Positions 51,112 to 59,373 of a stretch of DNA of 64,000 nucleotides are shown in pieces. The position numbers and the translations under genes are program-made. Position 1 is the stretch's first letter; every line of letters begins with the position of its first letter. Origin of the DNA: Bdellovibrionales bacterium Ga0074139 (GTDB lineage: Bacteria; Bdellovibrionota; Bdellovibrionia; Bdellovibrionales; Bdellovibrionaceae); assembly GCA_001464795.1 (NCBI GenBank), contig LNEB01000008.1:62001-126000 (forward strand). Direction: 5' to 3'. Under the pieces are notes generated by a model that saw only the letters and a program-made list of their open reading frames with translations, searched no databases and was not told the origin of the DNA.

Positions 51112-54065
51112 TTGGCGGCCTTCCATTTATCTAAAAGTTCAACTGCATTCAGGGCAACAAGTTCTCTGCGGACCTGACCACGCATGAATTCATCATTACG
51201 AATCATCAACAGTACTCCGGCACGGGTTCTTGCATAATCCAGTTCTGTCAGAGCTTGAGTGCTGCGGTTGGTTTCAAGTTTTAGAAGCGTGTAAAAGGGA
51301 CCGTACTCAGAAAGACTTTGTTTAAATTTTGTATACTCGTCACCCTGCCAAAACCAATTTTGACTTTCCACTTTTGTAATTTTATTGGCTTGAGCCTCTT
51401 GCTCTTCCACCCAAAGCCGGGCTTTCACATCTCCCAAGGCCTTATCGTACTCTTCCGCTTGCTTATCAAAATCAATCGCCGCTTTATCAAGCTCTGCTTT
51501 ATAGCCCGTTAATTCTTCAGCTGACAAACCTTGAGGTGCCGGTGAATTTCTAATGGCACTTGCAATTTTTCTTTCAAATTCCGAGGCCTCTTCTAAAACA
51601 GTTTTCTTAGTTGAGCTGGCAAGATCAGCAGATTCCTTTTGAAATTTTGTTTTAATTAATTTGGATCGGTAAATCAAATCTTCCAAAATTTTAGAAAATC
51701 GATCCATTCCTGTTTTATCATTGGGGAATGTGGCTTCCTTAATGATTTTATTAATTGTGCTTGTGGTTTTAAGTGGCTTTACAGAAGTGTTCCGATTTCC
51801 GAGCTTAGACTTGAGGTTGGAAGGAATGGTCGGGTTGTCTGTATTTTGTGAAACCTGTAATGATAGCCAAAATAAATCCAGTACGCCTGAGCTGACCTTT
51901 GAGGGCAACTTCACTTGACTCATTTTTTGGGGTTCTGCCATGGCCATAAGTCCCCAAAAAATACTTTGTTGGTCATCGTTCATTTTCCAAATCACAGATT
52001 CATCGTCTTTGGTTAACGGCTTCTTCATGGATTTTGAATAAAGAAGAAGCTTAAAATCACGACTTTGTGGACCCTTTTTTCCTGCCCATGAACAATTCAA
52101 CAGCGGTCCAGATAAGAACATTTTATCCAGTGCAATTTCTTCGGTATCTAAAATAATTTTACTGGATTTTTCTTTATCAGATAATTTCGCTCTTTCTGAA
52201 CAATAGGAAGGAAGATCATTTTTTGTTAAATAGGAACTTAGCAAACTGGCTTTGACCACATTACTCTGCTCGAAAGTAGGATTGAGGGATAAATACTTTT
52301 TTAAATTCGCTTGGTACTCTAGATCATTTCCTTGCTCTTGAGCTTGCTGTGCTAATTTAAGATGTGTTTCTCGGTAGACCTCTTGGATCTTGATTGATTT
52401 TGGATAAAGACCCAAAGCAGGAGCCAATACAACTTCAGGTAATCGGTTCAGTTTAAATAGTGACCAAACAACATTATAGGAGTTTGTCTCATTGGGTTCC
52501 AGTGCTAGCAATTGTTGCAAAGACGGCAAGGCTTTTTCAAATTGCTCATCTAGCATATAAAGCTCAGCTAAACGATTCAGCAGCCTGGTTCTTTCTTTCG
52601 TATTGGGAAATTCTGCTAAATAGTTTTCAACTTCCGCAATTAAAACCTTGGCTGGTGTTTTTTTATCTCGAACCTGTCCGTCAAGAATGGCCACACTTTC
52701 AAGCTTTGCTCTTTCAAGTTCATCTAAAGGAACTGGCTTCAATTGATTAAGAACTTTAATCACATCCGTGATCATCTCAAAGCTTTGCTCTCGGTGAATC
52801 AAATCCAACCAAAGATTCATGGTGGGCTTTTGAGTTGTGGCATTCATCAAATACAAACTATAAAACAAAAGCTGGCGATGCAAAATCGAAACAACTTGAG
52901 GCTTTGTGTAAGAAAGCTTTACGTTGACCTTTCCCACGTAGTAATCCGAGAAATTTTGAATGTAACCGCGGATATCAGGTTCTAGATCAAGACTTTCTTT
53001 CATCCATTCACGCCATGGTAATTCTGGATTTTTTTTCACTAAGGTTTCCAAATAGGCAAAGGCCTTGTTCTGACCCACAGTGGGAATTTCACGCCTTTCA
53101 AAGCTAATCAACTGTCCAAGGACTTTGATTTTAGCTGCTGGTTGAGTGGTTCGCTTGTAAAGTTCACCAAAAAGCTTGTAGGGAACTTTTGTTTTATCAA
53201 TATTGTAAAAGTTTTGAATGGCAGCAGATAAAAAGACCAAACGCAAGGGCTCATCTAAAATGGATTTTTTAGCAAATTCAACAATCCATGTTTCAGACTT
53301 ATTAGAGGTCACAATAAAGGCCAATGCGCGTACCGAATCTTCACGGAAACTTTCCGATTTCTTTTGATTGGCAACTCTGAGGAAATAAAACTGTGCGTTG
53401 GCTGTTTCCTTTAATAGAAGCCAAGACCAACCCGATTTGAAATCAGCAATACTTTTTTGATGAGGTTCATATTGATCTTTAAGCTTTTGATACCATGCGA
53501 GTGCTTGTTTGTAATTTTCTTTGTCAAAGTAAGTTTCTCCCAAAATCAAAGCCATACTTGATGACTGAGGAAGCTTGGGATCAATTTTTATGGCACGAGC
53601 AAAATCTTCAATGAATTGCTTTTCAGGTCCAATCTCTTGAAAAATAGAACCACGAATAAAAAGAAGCAAAGCTTGCTGAGAAGTGGTGAGAACCACTTCT
53701 CCCGCTTTTGCCAGAGCGTTCAAATCATTGACAGCTTGGGTGGCTTCTCGAAAAAAGCTGGCTTTGGATTTTTCAAGCTTCGTATCTGCCAGAAGCCTTG
53801 CGCGACCGATTTTGAAATAAATGAAAGCTCTTCTTAATAGAAGTTCGTTTTTTCCATCTTTACGTAATTTATTATTTAAAATCAGCTCTAAAGCTTGCAG
53901 TTCATTTTTTAATTCTTTTTCTTGCTGACCCTTAAGTAAAGCTTGGTCATCGCGTTGGCGAATTCTTTGCAATTCAGATTGCGGTCTAACCGGCTGATTC
54001 ACTTTTTTTTGTGAATAAGCCATTTCAGAAAAAATTAAAATAAAAAATAGTAAACTTCGAATCAT
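51108..54065 (-). CDS. Large periplasmic TPR protein of the gliding operon (GltD/GltE-like)
   Basis: A 985-residue protein with a signal peptide ending near AYSQ and many tetratricopeptide-like repeats: AFIYFKIGRARLL, GETYFDKENYKQALAWYQKLK, LNRLAELYMLDEQFEKALPSLQQLLALEP and others between about 40 and 600. The last 250 residues are helical with coiled-coil character. Myxococcus gliding clusters contain long TPR proteins (GltD, GltE, GltI). This one fits as a periplasmic scaffold. It overlaps the upstream gene by ATGA and the CglF-like gene by ATGA. Exact orthology cannot be set by eye. Confidence 0.78.
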   Translation of the reverse strand: MIRSLLFFILIFSEMAYSQKKVNQPVRPQSELQRIRQRDDQALLKGQQEKELKNELQALELILNNKLRKDGKNELLLRRAFIYFKIGRARLLADTKLEKSKASFFREATQAVNDLNALAKAGEVVLTTSQQALLLFIRGSIFQEIGPEKQFIEDFARAIKIDPKLPQSSSMALILGETYFDKENYKQALAWYQKLKDQYEPHQKSIADFKSGWSWLLLKETANAQFYFLRVANQKKSESFREDSVRALAFIVTSNKSETWIVEFAKKSILDEPLRLVFLSAAIQNFYNIDKTKVPYKLFGELYKRTTQPAAKIKVLGQLISFERREIPTVGQNKAFAYLETLVKKNPELPWREWMKESLDLEPDIRGYIQNFSDYYVGKVNVKLSYTKPQVVSILHRQLLFYSLYLMNATTQKPTMNLWLDLIHREQSFEMITDVIKVLNQLKPVPLDELERAKLESVAILDGQVRDKKTPAKVLIAEVENYLAEFPNTKERTRLLNRLAELYMLDEQFEKALPSLQQLLALEPNETNSYNVVWSLFKLNRLPEVVLAPALGLYPKSIKIQEVYRETHLKLAQQAQEQGNDLEYQANLKKYLSLNPTFEQSNVVKASLLSSYLTKNDLPSYCSERAKLSDKEKSSKIILDTEEIALDKMFLSGPLLNCSWAGKKGPQSRDFKLLLYSKSMKKPLTKDDESVIWKMNDDQQSIFWGLMAMAEPQKMSQVKLPSKVSSGVLDLFWLSLQVSQNTDNPTIPSNLKSKLGNRNTSVKPLKTTSTINKIIKEATFPNDKTGMDRFSKILEDLIYRSKLIKTKFQKESADLASSTKKTVLEEASEFERKIASAIRNSPAPQGLSAEELTGYKAELDKAAIDFDKQAEEYDKALGDVKARLWVEEQEAQANKITKVESQNWFWQGDEYTKFKQSLSEYGPFYTLLKLETNRSTQALTELDYARTRAGVLLMIRNDEFMRGQVRRELVALNAVELLDKWKAAK

Positions 54066-55201
54066 TTCGATTTTTTATCCTCTGGGGCAACAGCACATAA
54101 GCTTTCACCTACAAATACGTGACTGCCGATTTCATCCAACCATTCCTCTGAATCATCAGCTGGCCACCACTCGATTCCTTTTGAGCGTAGAGTGATGGGA
54201 TCTTCCAATTTATTTACTTTTCCAAGTGTATTATCATTTTTAACTGCTAACGTGGAGTATCCGATTACAAGCCTCAAAGATTCAACTAAGTTTGGTTTAT
54301 TCACTGCAAACTGCTGTCTAAGGCGATCTTCAATTTTTTTGATTTCTGCTAATCGTTTTTCTTCACTGACAATATCAAGGCGTTCTGTTTTTTTACTGTT
54401 TCGCTCTGTCAGCAATTGTAAAGAGCTCCAGTAAAGGTCTCGCCTAGCCCACTCTTGATAGGTCAAGCTTCCGCTTTGCAAAGCCTTATAAAATTTCTTA
54501 ATGGATTCTAAGGCTTGCTGAGCTTGTTCGGACCGACACAAGCGCTTCAGAATATAAATTTGTACCAGATAGGCCTCTGGTTCTAAAAACTCGCTAAAAA
54601 AGGCGGATCTTTGACTGGCCACAGCCCCTAAAGCAATGTCGTATCGTTTTGCTTTAAAACCAGCCCACATTTTTTCAAACAGAACCTGCTGAGCCTGATA
54701 ATAGCTAGCAGGTATCCAGCCATAGACTTCCAAGGAATCATTGATTCGGCCGGCTCCGAATAATGCTCTGGCCATAGAATGAAGAACTGAATAGTAAAAT
54801 TGAATATTGGATTTTTTTATGCCTGCTTGGCTTTGTATCCTAAAAAATTTTGCGACGGACTGATAAGAAGTAAAAGCCTCTTGAAACTTTTTATCCATCA
54901 TTAATTTATCTGCTTTTTCTAGTGTATTAATAACGGTGATTGTTCGTTTGTCCATTTTCTTCAATGCTTTGTGACGATCCCAGGCCAGCACCAGGTCAAA
55001 ACCCACACTGGGTCTTCGCCCCAGCATGGCCCGAACATTTCTCCAGGTTTTTTCTGATAAATTAGTATTAAAATTTTCTCTCAAAAGAATTCGAATCGCT
55101 AAATCATCTTTAGCTGTTTCCAGTTGCGCCAGTTGAGATTCCAAATTGGCATGGGCTGATAAAGATACAAAAAACAGAAGAATTAAGGCTTTTAGCTTCA
55201 T
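54062..55201 (-). CDS. Periplasmic TPR-like protein of the gliding operon (GltC-like)
   Basis: A 379-residue exported protein (signal peptide ending SAHA) of mostly helical repeats, such as EKADKLMMDKKFQEAFTSYQSV and KMWAGFKAKRYDIALGAV. The C-terminus (WWPADDSEEWLDEIGSHVFV...LC) resembles the conserved ending of GltC-type gliding proteins (W/F-P-x-D-x-E-x-W-x-D-E). It overlaps the neighbouring TolR gene by ATGA and the large TPR gene by ATGA. In Myxococcus, GltC is a periplasmic linker between motor and outer membrane. The name is tentative. Confidence 0.68.
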   Translation of the reverse strand: MKLKALILLFFVSLSAHANLESQLAQLETAKDDLAIRILLRENFNTNLSEKTWRNVRAMLGRRPSVGFDLVLAWDRHKALKKMDKRTITVINTLEKADKLMMDKKFQEAFTSYQSVAKFFRIQSQAGIKKSNIQFYYSVLHSMARALFGAGRINDSLEVYGWIPASYYQAQQVLFEKMWAGFKAKRYDIALGAVASQRSAFFSEFLEPEAYLVQIYILKRLCRSEQAQQALESIKKFYKALQSGSLTYQEWARRDLYWSSLQLLTERNSKKTERLDIVSEEKRLAEIKKIEDRLRQQFAVNKPNLVESLRLVIGYSTLAVKNDNTLGKVNKLEDPITLRSKGIEWWPADDSEEWLDEIGSHVFVGESLCAVAPEDKKSK

Positions 55202-55665
55202 TGACCCTCACCTTCCGCCACAAATAACATAGATTGAAACCCTGCAATTCTTAAAGTTTTCACCACATTATAAATTTGTTTGTAGCTTGTGGCTGAATCA
55301 CTGATCACATTGACATGATCAGCTCCTTCCACATCTTTATTTTCTAAAAGAAAGCTTTTGAACTCTGCATATAAAGGATCGCGAGGATCCACTCCATCAG
55401 AATTAAACTCTGCAAGTGATTTTTCCTTATCAACCATTCGAAATTGAACTGTGTCCTTGGTAATAATCACCTGCGGTGCCACTTGACTGGATTCACGACT
55501 GCTACTTTTTGCTAAGTTCACATTTTCAGGCAAAACAATGGAGGTTTCTTGAAGAATAGTTCCCTTCAACAAAAACACGATGATCAATACAAAAATATCA
55601 ATCATGGGTGCCAGCTGTAACTGCACTATACTTTTTCTTTTTTTATCACCTTCAAACTGATACAT
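55198..55665 (-). CDS. TolR/ExbD-type motor protein (AglS/AglQ-like)
   Basis: A 155-residue protein with a cytoplasmic start, one membrane span (LAPMIDIFVLIIVFLLKG, about 19-36, with the conducting Asp) and a periplasmic TolR domain. It is the second of two TolR-like genes behind one TolQ-like gene, matching AglR-AglQ-AglS of the Myxococcus gliding motor. It starts at the base after the stop of the first TolR-like gene. Confidence 0.86.
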   Translation of the reverse strand: MYQFEGDKKRKSIVQLQLAPMIDIFVLIIVFLLKGTILQETSIVLPENVNLAKSSSRESSQVAPQVIITKDTVQFRMVDKEKSLAEFNSDGVDPRDPLYAEFKSFLLENKDVEGADHVNVISDSATSYKQIYNVVKTLRIAGFQSMLFVAEGEGQ

Positions 55666-56172
55666 TTATTCCTCTGTTTCAGTGGCGCTGTTTTCGGAAT
55701 CAACATAAGAACTCAGTGCAATGTCTTTTAATTGTCCTAAGGCACCGTCCATCATGGAAATCATTTCTTGATAGTTTAAATTTTCACTTAAACTGAGTTG
55801 CAAAGTATTTTCTTCAGGGTATTTTTCTTTGAAGCGAGTAGTTAACTTCTGAACAGCTTCAATTAAAGCCAAGTTTTTTTCAGTGGCAGGAACTCTGACT
55901 ACACTTTCCGTTAAAGACCCAGGCTGACTGCCTATCCAATCCAGCTTTACAATAATAGTCGATCGATCCAAATAGGCTCTGATACGTGTCGATAAGGGAG
56001 TTTCTTTAGACTCTGCAGCCACTGAGGCCACCGAAGGTGGCAAAGTGACTTTCGTCAGTCCAACGAAACTAATACTTAAAAGTAGAAAAAAAATAACAGC
56101 CGTTAAACCATCCAAAATGGGAACAAGATCTGGTTCTAAGGTATGTTTTCGCTCGCTTTCAAGATCAAACAT
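55666..56172 (-). CDS. TolR/ExbD-type motor protein (AglQ/AglS-like)
   Basis: A 168-residue protein with a short cytoplasmic start, a membrane span with the conserved Asp (LVPILDGLTAVIFFLLLSI, about 16-34) and a periplasmic TolR-like domain with a longer Ser/Glu-rich linker than usual. With the TolQ-like protein upstream it builds a proton-driven stator. The two TolR-like proteins differ from each other, as AglQ and AglS do. Confidence 0.86.
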   Translation of the reverse strand: MFDLESERKHTLEPDLVPILDGLTAVIFFLLLSISFVGLTKVTLPPSVASVAAESKETPLSTRIRAYLDRSTIIVKLDWIGSQPGSLTESVVRVPATEKNLALIEAVQKLTTRFKEKYPEENTLQLSLSENLNYQEMISMMDGALGQLKDIALSSYVDSENSATETEE

Positions 56173-56186
56173 GAGTGAACTCTTTT

Positions 56187-56819
56187 CTAGGCTTCCCGCT
56201 CTGATCTTTCAATTGTAGAAATCAAATCATAACCTGCTTTTTTTACTAAACTGATATGATCATCCGTTTTTGACGAACACAGTGTATAAATCACCATCGC
56301 CGTAATACCCACAACAAGACCTGCTGCTGTGGCGATCATGGCCTCAGAAATTCCAAGACCTAAAAGTTCTGACTTCTTTGCAGGATCGGCTGTAGCAAGG
56401 GCACTAAAGGTTTTAATTAGACCAGAGATGGTTCCAAGTAATCCTAGTAGTGTGGCGACACTGGCAATCAAACTAATAAAAGAGATTCTTTTTTCACAGT
56501 CTTTAACAACTTCAACAACAGCACTACCTAAAGCTGATTTCATGGCTTCACGGCCGCTATCCACTGCTAATAATCCAGATTTAATCACTTGAATTTGTGG
56601 TACATTACGAATGTCATTACAAATTTGAATGGCCTCCATGTACTTTCGGCTTTGGATCAACATCTGCAACTGATTCAAAATCTGATCGGTGGCAGGTTTA
56701 ATTTTAAAGTATAAGTACCTCAACCGCTCAAACCCAATGACTATTAATGATAGACCTGCTAATGCGATGAGGTAGGAAGTAAAACCACCCTCAACAAAAA
56801 ATATCCTTATCGACTCCAT
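56187..56819 (-). CDS. TolQ/ExbB-type motor protein (AglR-like)
   Basis: A 210-residue protein with three membrane segments (about 12-32, 115-140, 155-180) and the MotA/TolQ/ExbB signature: ASVATLLGLLGTISGLIKTF and ISEAMIATAAGLVVGITAMV. AGGAGG seven bases before the ATG at 56819 decides the start; an in-frame TTG two codons upstream is rejected. It is the channel half of the gliding motor, separate from the ExbB near 7.5 kb. Confidence 0.9.
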   Translation of the reverse strand: MESIRIFFVEGGFTSYLIALAGLSLIVIGFERLRYLYFKIKPATDQILNQLQMLIQSRKYMEAIQICNDIRNVPQIQVIKSGLLAVDSGREAMKSALGSAVVEVVKDCEKRISFISLIASVATLLGLLGTISGLIKTFSALATADPAKKSELLGLGISEAMIATAAGLVVGITAMVIYTLCSSKTDDHISLVKKAGYDLISTIERSEREA

Positions 56820-56843
56820 GAACAATCCTCCTGGTTCATTAAA

Positions 56844-57554
56844 TTAAAAATAAAATACAAATCCTGTTTCAATTAATCCAACTGTGATGCTTTCTTTTTT
56901 AGTGGGCTCTGCGCCAATTCTAGAAAAGGTTTCGATGATACTAGGCCCCGCTTGAATTCGAAAATTCAAATGGTCTGAAAAAAAGAAGGTTTTTCCCAAA
57001 GTAAATTTCATTTTACTTCCCTGGTTTTCTTCATAAGTGATCTGGCCGTAGGAAAAGTTTAAAAAAGTATCACTGCGTACGATATTATAAGGTCCCCAGG
57101 AATCTTTTCCGTAAATAGGTATCCAATTCACTTCTAAACCCATAAATGATTCTGGTTTTTCAGCATTAATAGCAAACTGACCATTATTAATTTTTTTAAC
57201 TTGCTTTGAAAGATTTCTTTCAGAGGCAATAAATACCGGAGAGTAGGCTAAATACATTTCAAAGGATTCACTAAATGCATAACCAAAATTCAGTTGAAGG
57301 CTGTACTGAGTGTAAGGGGCATCAGAAAAATCAAAGGAAAATAAAGGAGAAAACAAAAACGATCCGCTTTTGACTTTGGCTTTTCTTTGCACAGCCACGA
57401 CACCTTCAAAAACCGATGAGACTTCATCTTTATTATTTAATTTTAATCGTCCATCCAGTGGGGTCGACTTACTTTGAGCCCAACCTGTTTCAGACAACAA
57501 AGCTAAAGTACTAAAAATAGTCAGGATTATTTTTAAATTCAAACTCATTCCCAC
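56844..57554 (-). CDS. Outer-membrane beta-barrel protein of the gliding operon (CglE-like)
   Basis: A 236-residue exported protein (signal peptide ending GWAQ). Alternating strands with aromatic girdles begin near residue 60 (LFSFDFSDAPYTQYSLQLNFGYAFSESFEMYLAYS is split by turns), and the C-terminus ends in LIETGFVFYF, a typical outer-membrane barrel terminal strand with final Phe. In Myxococcus, CglE and GltA/GltB barrels form the outer-membrane part of gliding complexes. This one is first in the operon, 24 bases ahead of the TolQ-like gene. Naming is by position and fold. Confidence 0.72.
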   Translation of the reverse strand: MGMSLNLKIILTIFSTLALLSETGWAQSKSTPLDGRLKLNNKDEVSSVFEGVVAVQRKAKVKSGSFLFSPLFSFDFSDAPYTQYSLQLNFGYAFSESFEMYLAYSPVFIASERNLSKQVKKINNGQFAINAEKPESFMGLEVNWIPIYGKDSWGPYNIVRSDTFLNFSYGQITYEENQGSKMKFTLGKTFFFSDHLNFRIQAGPSIIETFSRIGAEPTKKESITVGLIETGFVFYF

Positions 57555-57722
57555 CTCAGTTGATTTTCATTTCTTGCCTCATCATAAATCATACCGAAGC
57601 ACAGAGTCACAGAGGATTCACTCCACTTCCAGACCTTCGTCGAAAAAACTCCGACTTAAATCTATTTGTTTCACTGAGTGGCTAGCCCATATAGACTTGA
57701 AAAAGGTTGGAGGGCTTTCAAA

Positions 57723-58343
57723 GTGTTTATAGTTTTTGATTCAGCATCAGGGCAACTATCAGAAAAACAAGATCTAGCCGGTCTTATTTCTCAGTTTGGT
57801 AAAAGTGATATGAAAACCCTTCATTTTTGGACATTGGGACTAGAAGACTGGATTCCCTTGAGTCAAGTTTTAACAACCACAATACTGGATAAGAAAAAAT
57901 ATCAAATGCCCTCACTACCTGCCATGCTTCCAAAAAAAGAAGAGACTTTTGTGAAGCCCGTTTCTCAAGCAGCCACTGCAACGGCACCAACTCCAGCAGC
58001 CGCTGAGCCCACTGCAAAGCCTAATTTGGATGTGAGAAAAAATCCCCGGTTTGATCTACGAATTAAAGTGATTTTATCCAACAAAGAAAAAACATTTTTA
58101 TCCTATACTCAAAACATTTCACTGACCGGAGTGTTACTTGAAGATGTGATCCCAGTTGATTTTTTCCAAAATGATGAAACTGAAATCTTTATTAGCTCTC
58201 CGAAGAAAAATGAATTTCTAGCTTTTCGCTGCAAACCTGTTGGTGATCAGTCGAGCCCCAGACGCTTTTCCTTTGGCGAGATTTCACAAGAATCTTTAAC
58301 TAAGTTCCAAGAATGGATTGATCGTCTTAGAAAAGAAACATGA
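57723..58343 (+). CDS. GYF-like-PilZ cyclic di-GMP effector
   Basis: A 206-residue protein. Residues 1-55 resemble GYF_2 domains (FIVFDSASGQLS and LHFWTLGLEDWIPLSQV), a Pro/Ala-rich linker runs to about 100, and a PilZ domain follows (105-206) with the cyclic di-GMP motif RKNPRFD (RxxxR-like) and NISLTGVLLE (the D/NxSxxG motif). GTG 57723 is chosen because GGAGGG lies eight bases before it and it starts cleanly at the GYF-like domain; a GTG at 57678 lacks a ribosome-binding site. It diverges from the gliding operon and overlaps purK by ATGA. Confidence 0.75.
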   Translation: MFIVFDSASGQLSEKQDLAGLISQFGKSDMKTLHFWTLGLEDWIPLSQVLTTTILDKKKYQMPSLPAMLPKKEETFVKPVSQAATATAPTPAAAEPTAKPNLDVRKNPRFDLRIKVILSNKEKTFLSYTQNISLTGVLLEDVIPVDFFQNDETEIFISSPKKNEFLAFRCKPVGDQSSPRRFSFGEISQESLTKFQEWIDRLRKET

Positions 58344-59371
58344 AGTCAGATTACAAAGCTCTTATTCTAGGTAATGGACAGTTGTCTTGGATGCTGCAAA
58401 TGCAAGCACGCAGACTTGGACTTAACACCCTAGGCATTGATCAACCATTAAAAAAAAATCTCAAAGCTGACATCATCACCTTTGAAAGCGAATTTTACAG
58501 CGCCTCAGAGCTTGAAAAAAAAATTCAAGAGCAGTCACAAGTTTTTCCAAGCCTTGAATGTATGGGACTGCTGCAGGACCGAAAATATCAAAAGGCCAGC
58601 CTTGTTGAAGCGGGCCTTCCCACAAGCCCCTTTTGGTTGATTGATAATACTGAAGATTTATCCCTCCTTTTTAAGCAAATTGGTGCCTTCGTCGCTAAAA
58701 AACGCACTGGTGGGTATGATGGTTTTGGAACATTTATTATTAATTCGAAACTTGATCTAAAAAAATTCAGTCAAAATTATCACTCACAGCTGAAAGATTT
58801 TATTTTTGAAAAAAAAATCAAATTCCAACAGGAAAGAGCTTTGCAAGTGGCCAGATCCTTTGCTGGTGATATTCAATTCTTTCCTATGGTTGAAACTGTT
58901 CAACAGGACAATAAATGTTTTTATGTGACAGGGCCTTTAAAGACTCCAGAAAAGCTAAAGAAACAAATCTATCAGTGGCTGAACAGTATTGATTATGTAG
59001 GAGTCATGGGAATTGAATTTTTTTATTCTCAAAACAATTATCTGATTAATGAAATTGCTCCTCGGGTGCACAACACGGGCCACCATACTTTGGATTCTTG
59101 CAATGTGGATCAATTCACAATGCATTGGTTATGTCTGCTGAGTAAAAAACTTCCTCAGGTAGAGTTGCACACTTCTCAGTTTCTCATGCTTAATCTTATT
59201 GGGAAGTCTGAAAAATCAGTGCAGTTTCCAAGCTATTTTGATGGCTCTCTTTATTGGTATCAAAAATCAAACCGTAAGGGTCGAAAGCTAGGCCACATTA
59301 ACTGGCTGGGAAAAAATAAAAAAGCCCTTGTGACAAGGGCTTTAAAATACCTTAAAGCATGGAAGCTTTAA
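58340..59371 (+). CDS. purK: 5-(carboxyamino)imidazole ribonucleotide synthase
   Basis: A 343-residue ATP-grasp enzyme of purine synthesis that carboxylates AIR with bicarbonate and ATP. Seen are GNGQLSWML at residues 10-18 (usually GGGQLGRM), KKRTGGYDGFGTF (near 120), and NEIAPRVHNTGHHTL (near 235). Slightly shorter than E. coli PurK, but with all core segments. Coupling by ATGA to the PilZ gene is unusual. Its last codons contain a terminator that works for the convergent gene. The purE partner lies 1.4 kb further on the same strand. Confidence 0.93.
   Translation: MKSDYKALILGNGQLSWMLQMQARRLGLNTLGIDQPLKKNLKADIITFESEFYSASELEKKIQEQSQVFPSLECMGLLQDRKYQKASLVEAGLPTSPFWLIDNTEDLSLLFKQIGAFVAKKRTGGYDGFGTFIINSKLDLKKFSQNYHSQLKDFIFEKKIKFQQERALQVARSFAGDIQFFPMVETVQQDNKCFYVTGPLKTPEKLKKQIYQWLNSIDYVGVMGIEFFYSQNNYLINEIAPRVHNTGHHTLDSCNVDQFTMHWLCLLSKKLPQVELHTSQFLMLNLIGKSEKSVQFPSYFDGSLYWYQKSNRKGRKLGHINWLGKNKKALVTRALKYLKAWKL
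59311..59343 (-). terminator. Terminator of the VWA lipoprotein gene, inside the purK 3' end
   Basis: On the minus strand AAAGCCCTTG and CAAGGGCTTT form a perfect ten-base stem with loop TCA, followed by TTTTATTTTTT. It lies 30 bases past the VWA gene stop codon and within the last 20 codons of purK. Confidence 0.8.
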
Positions 59372-59373
59372 AG

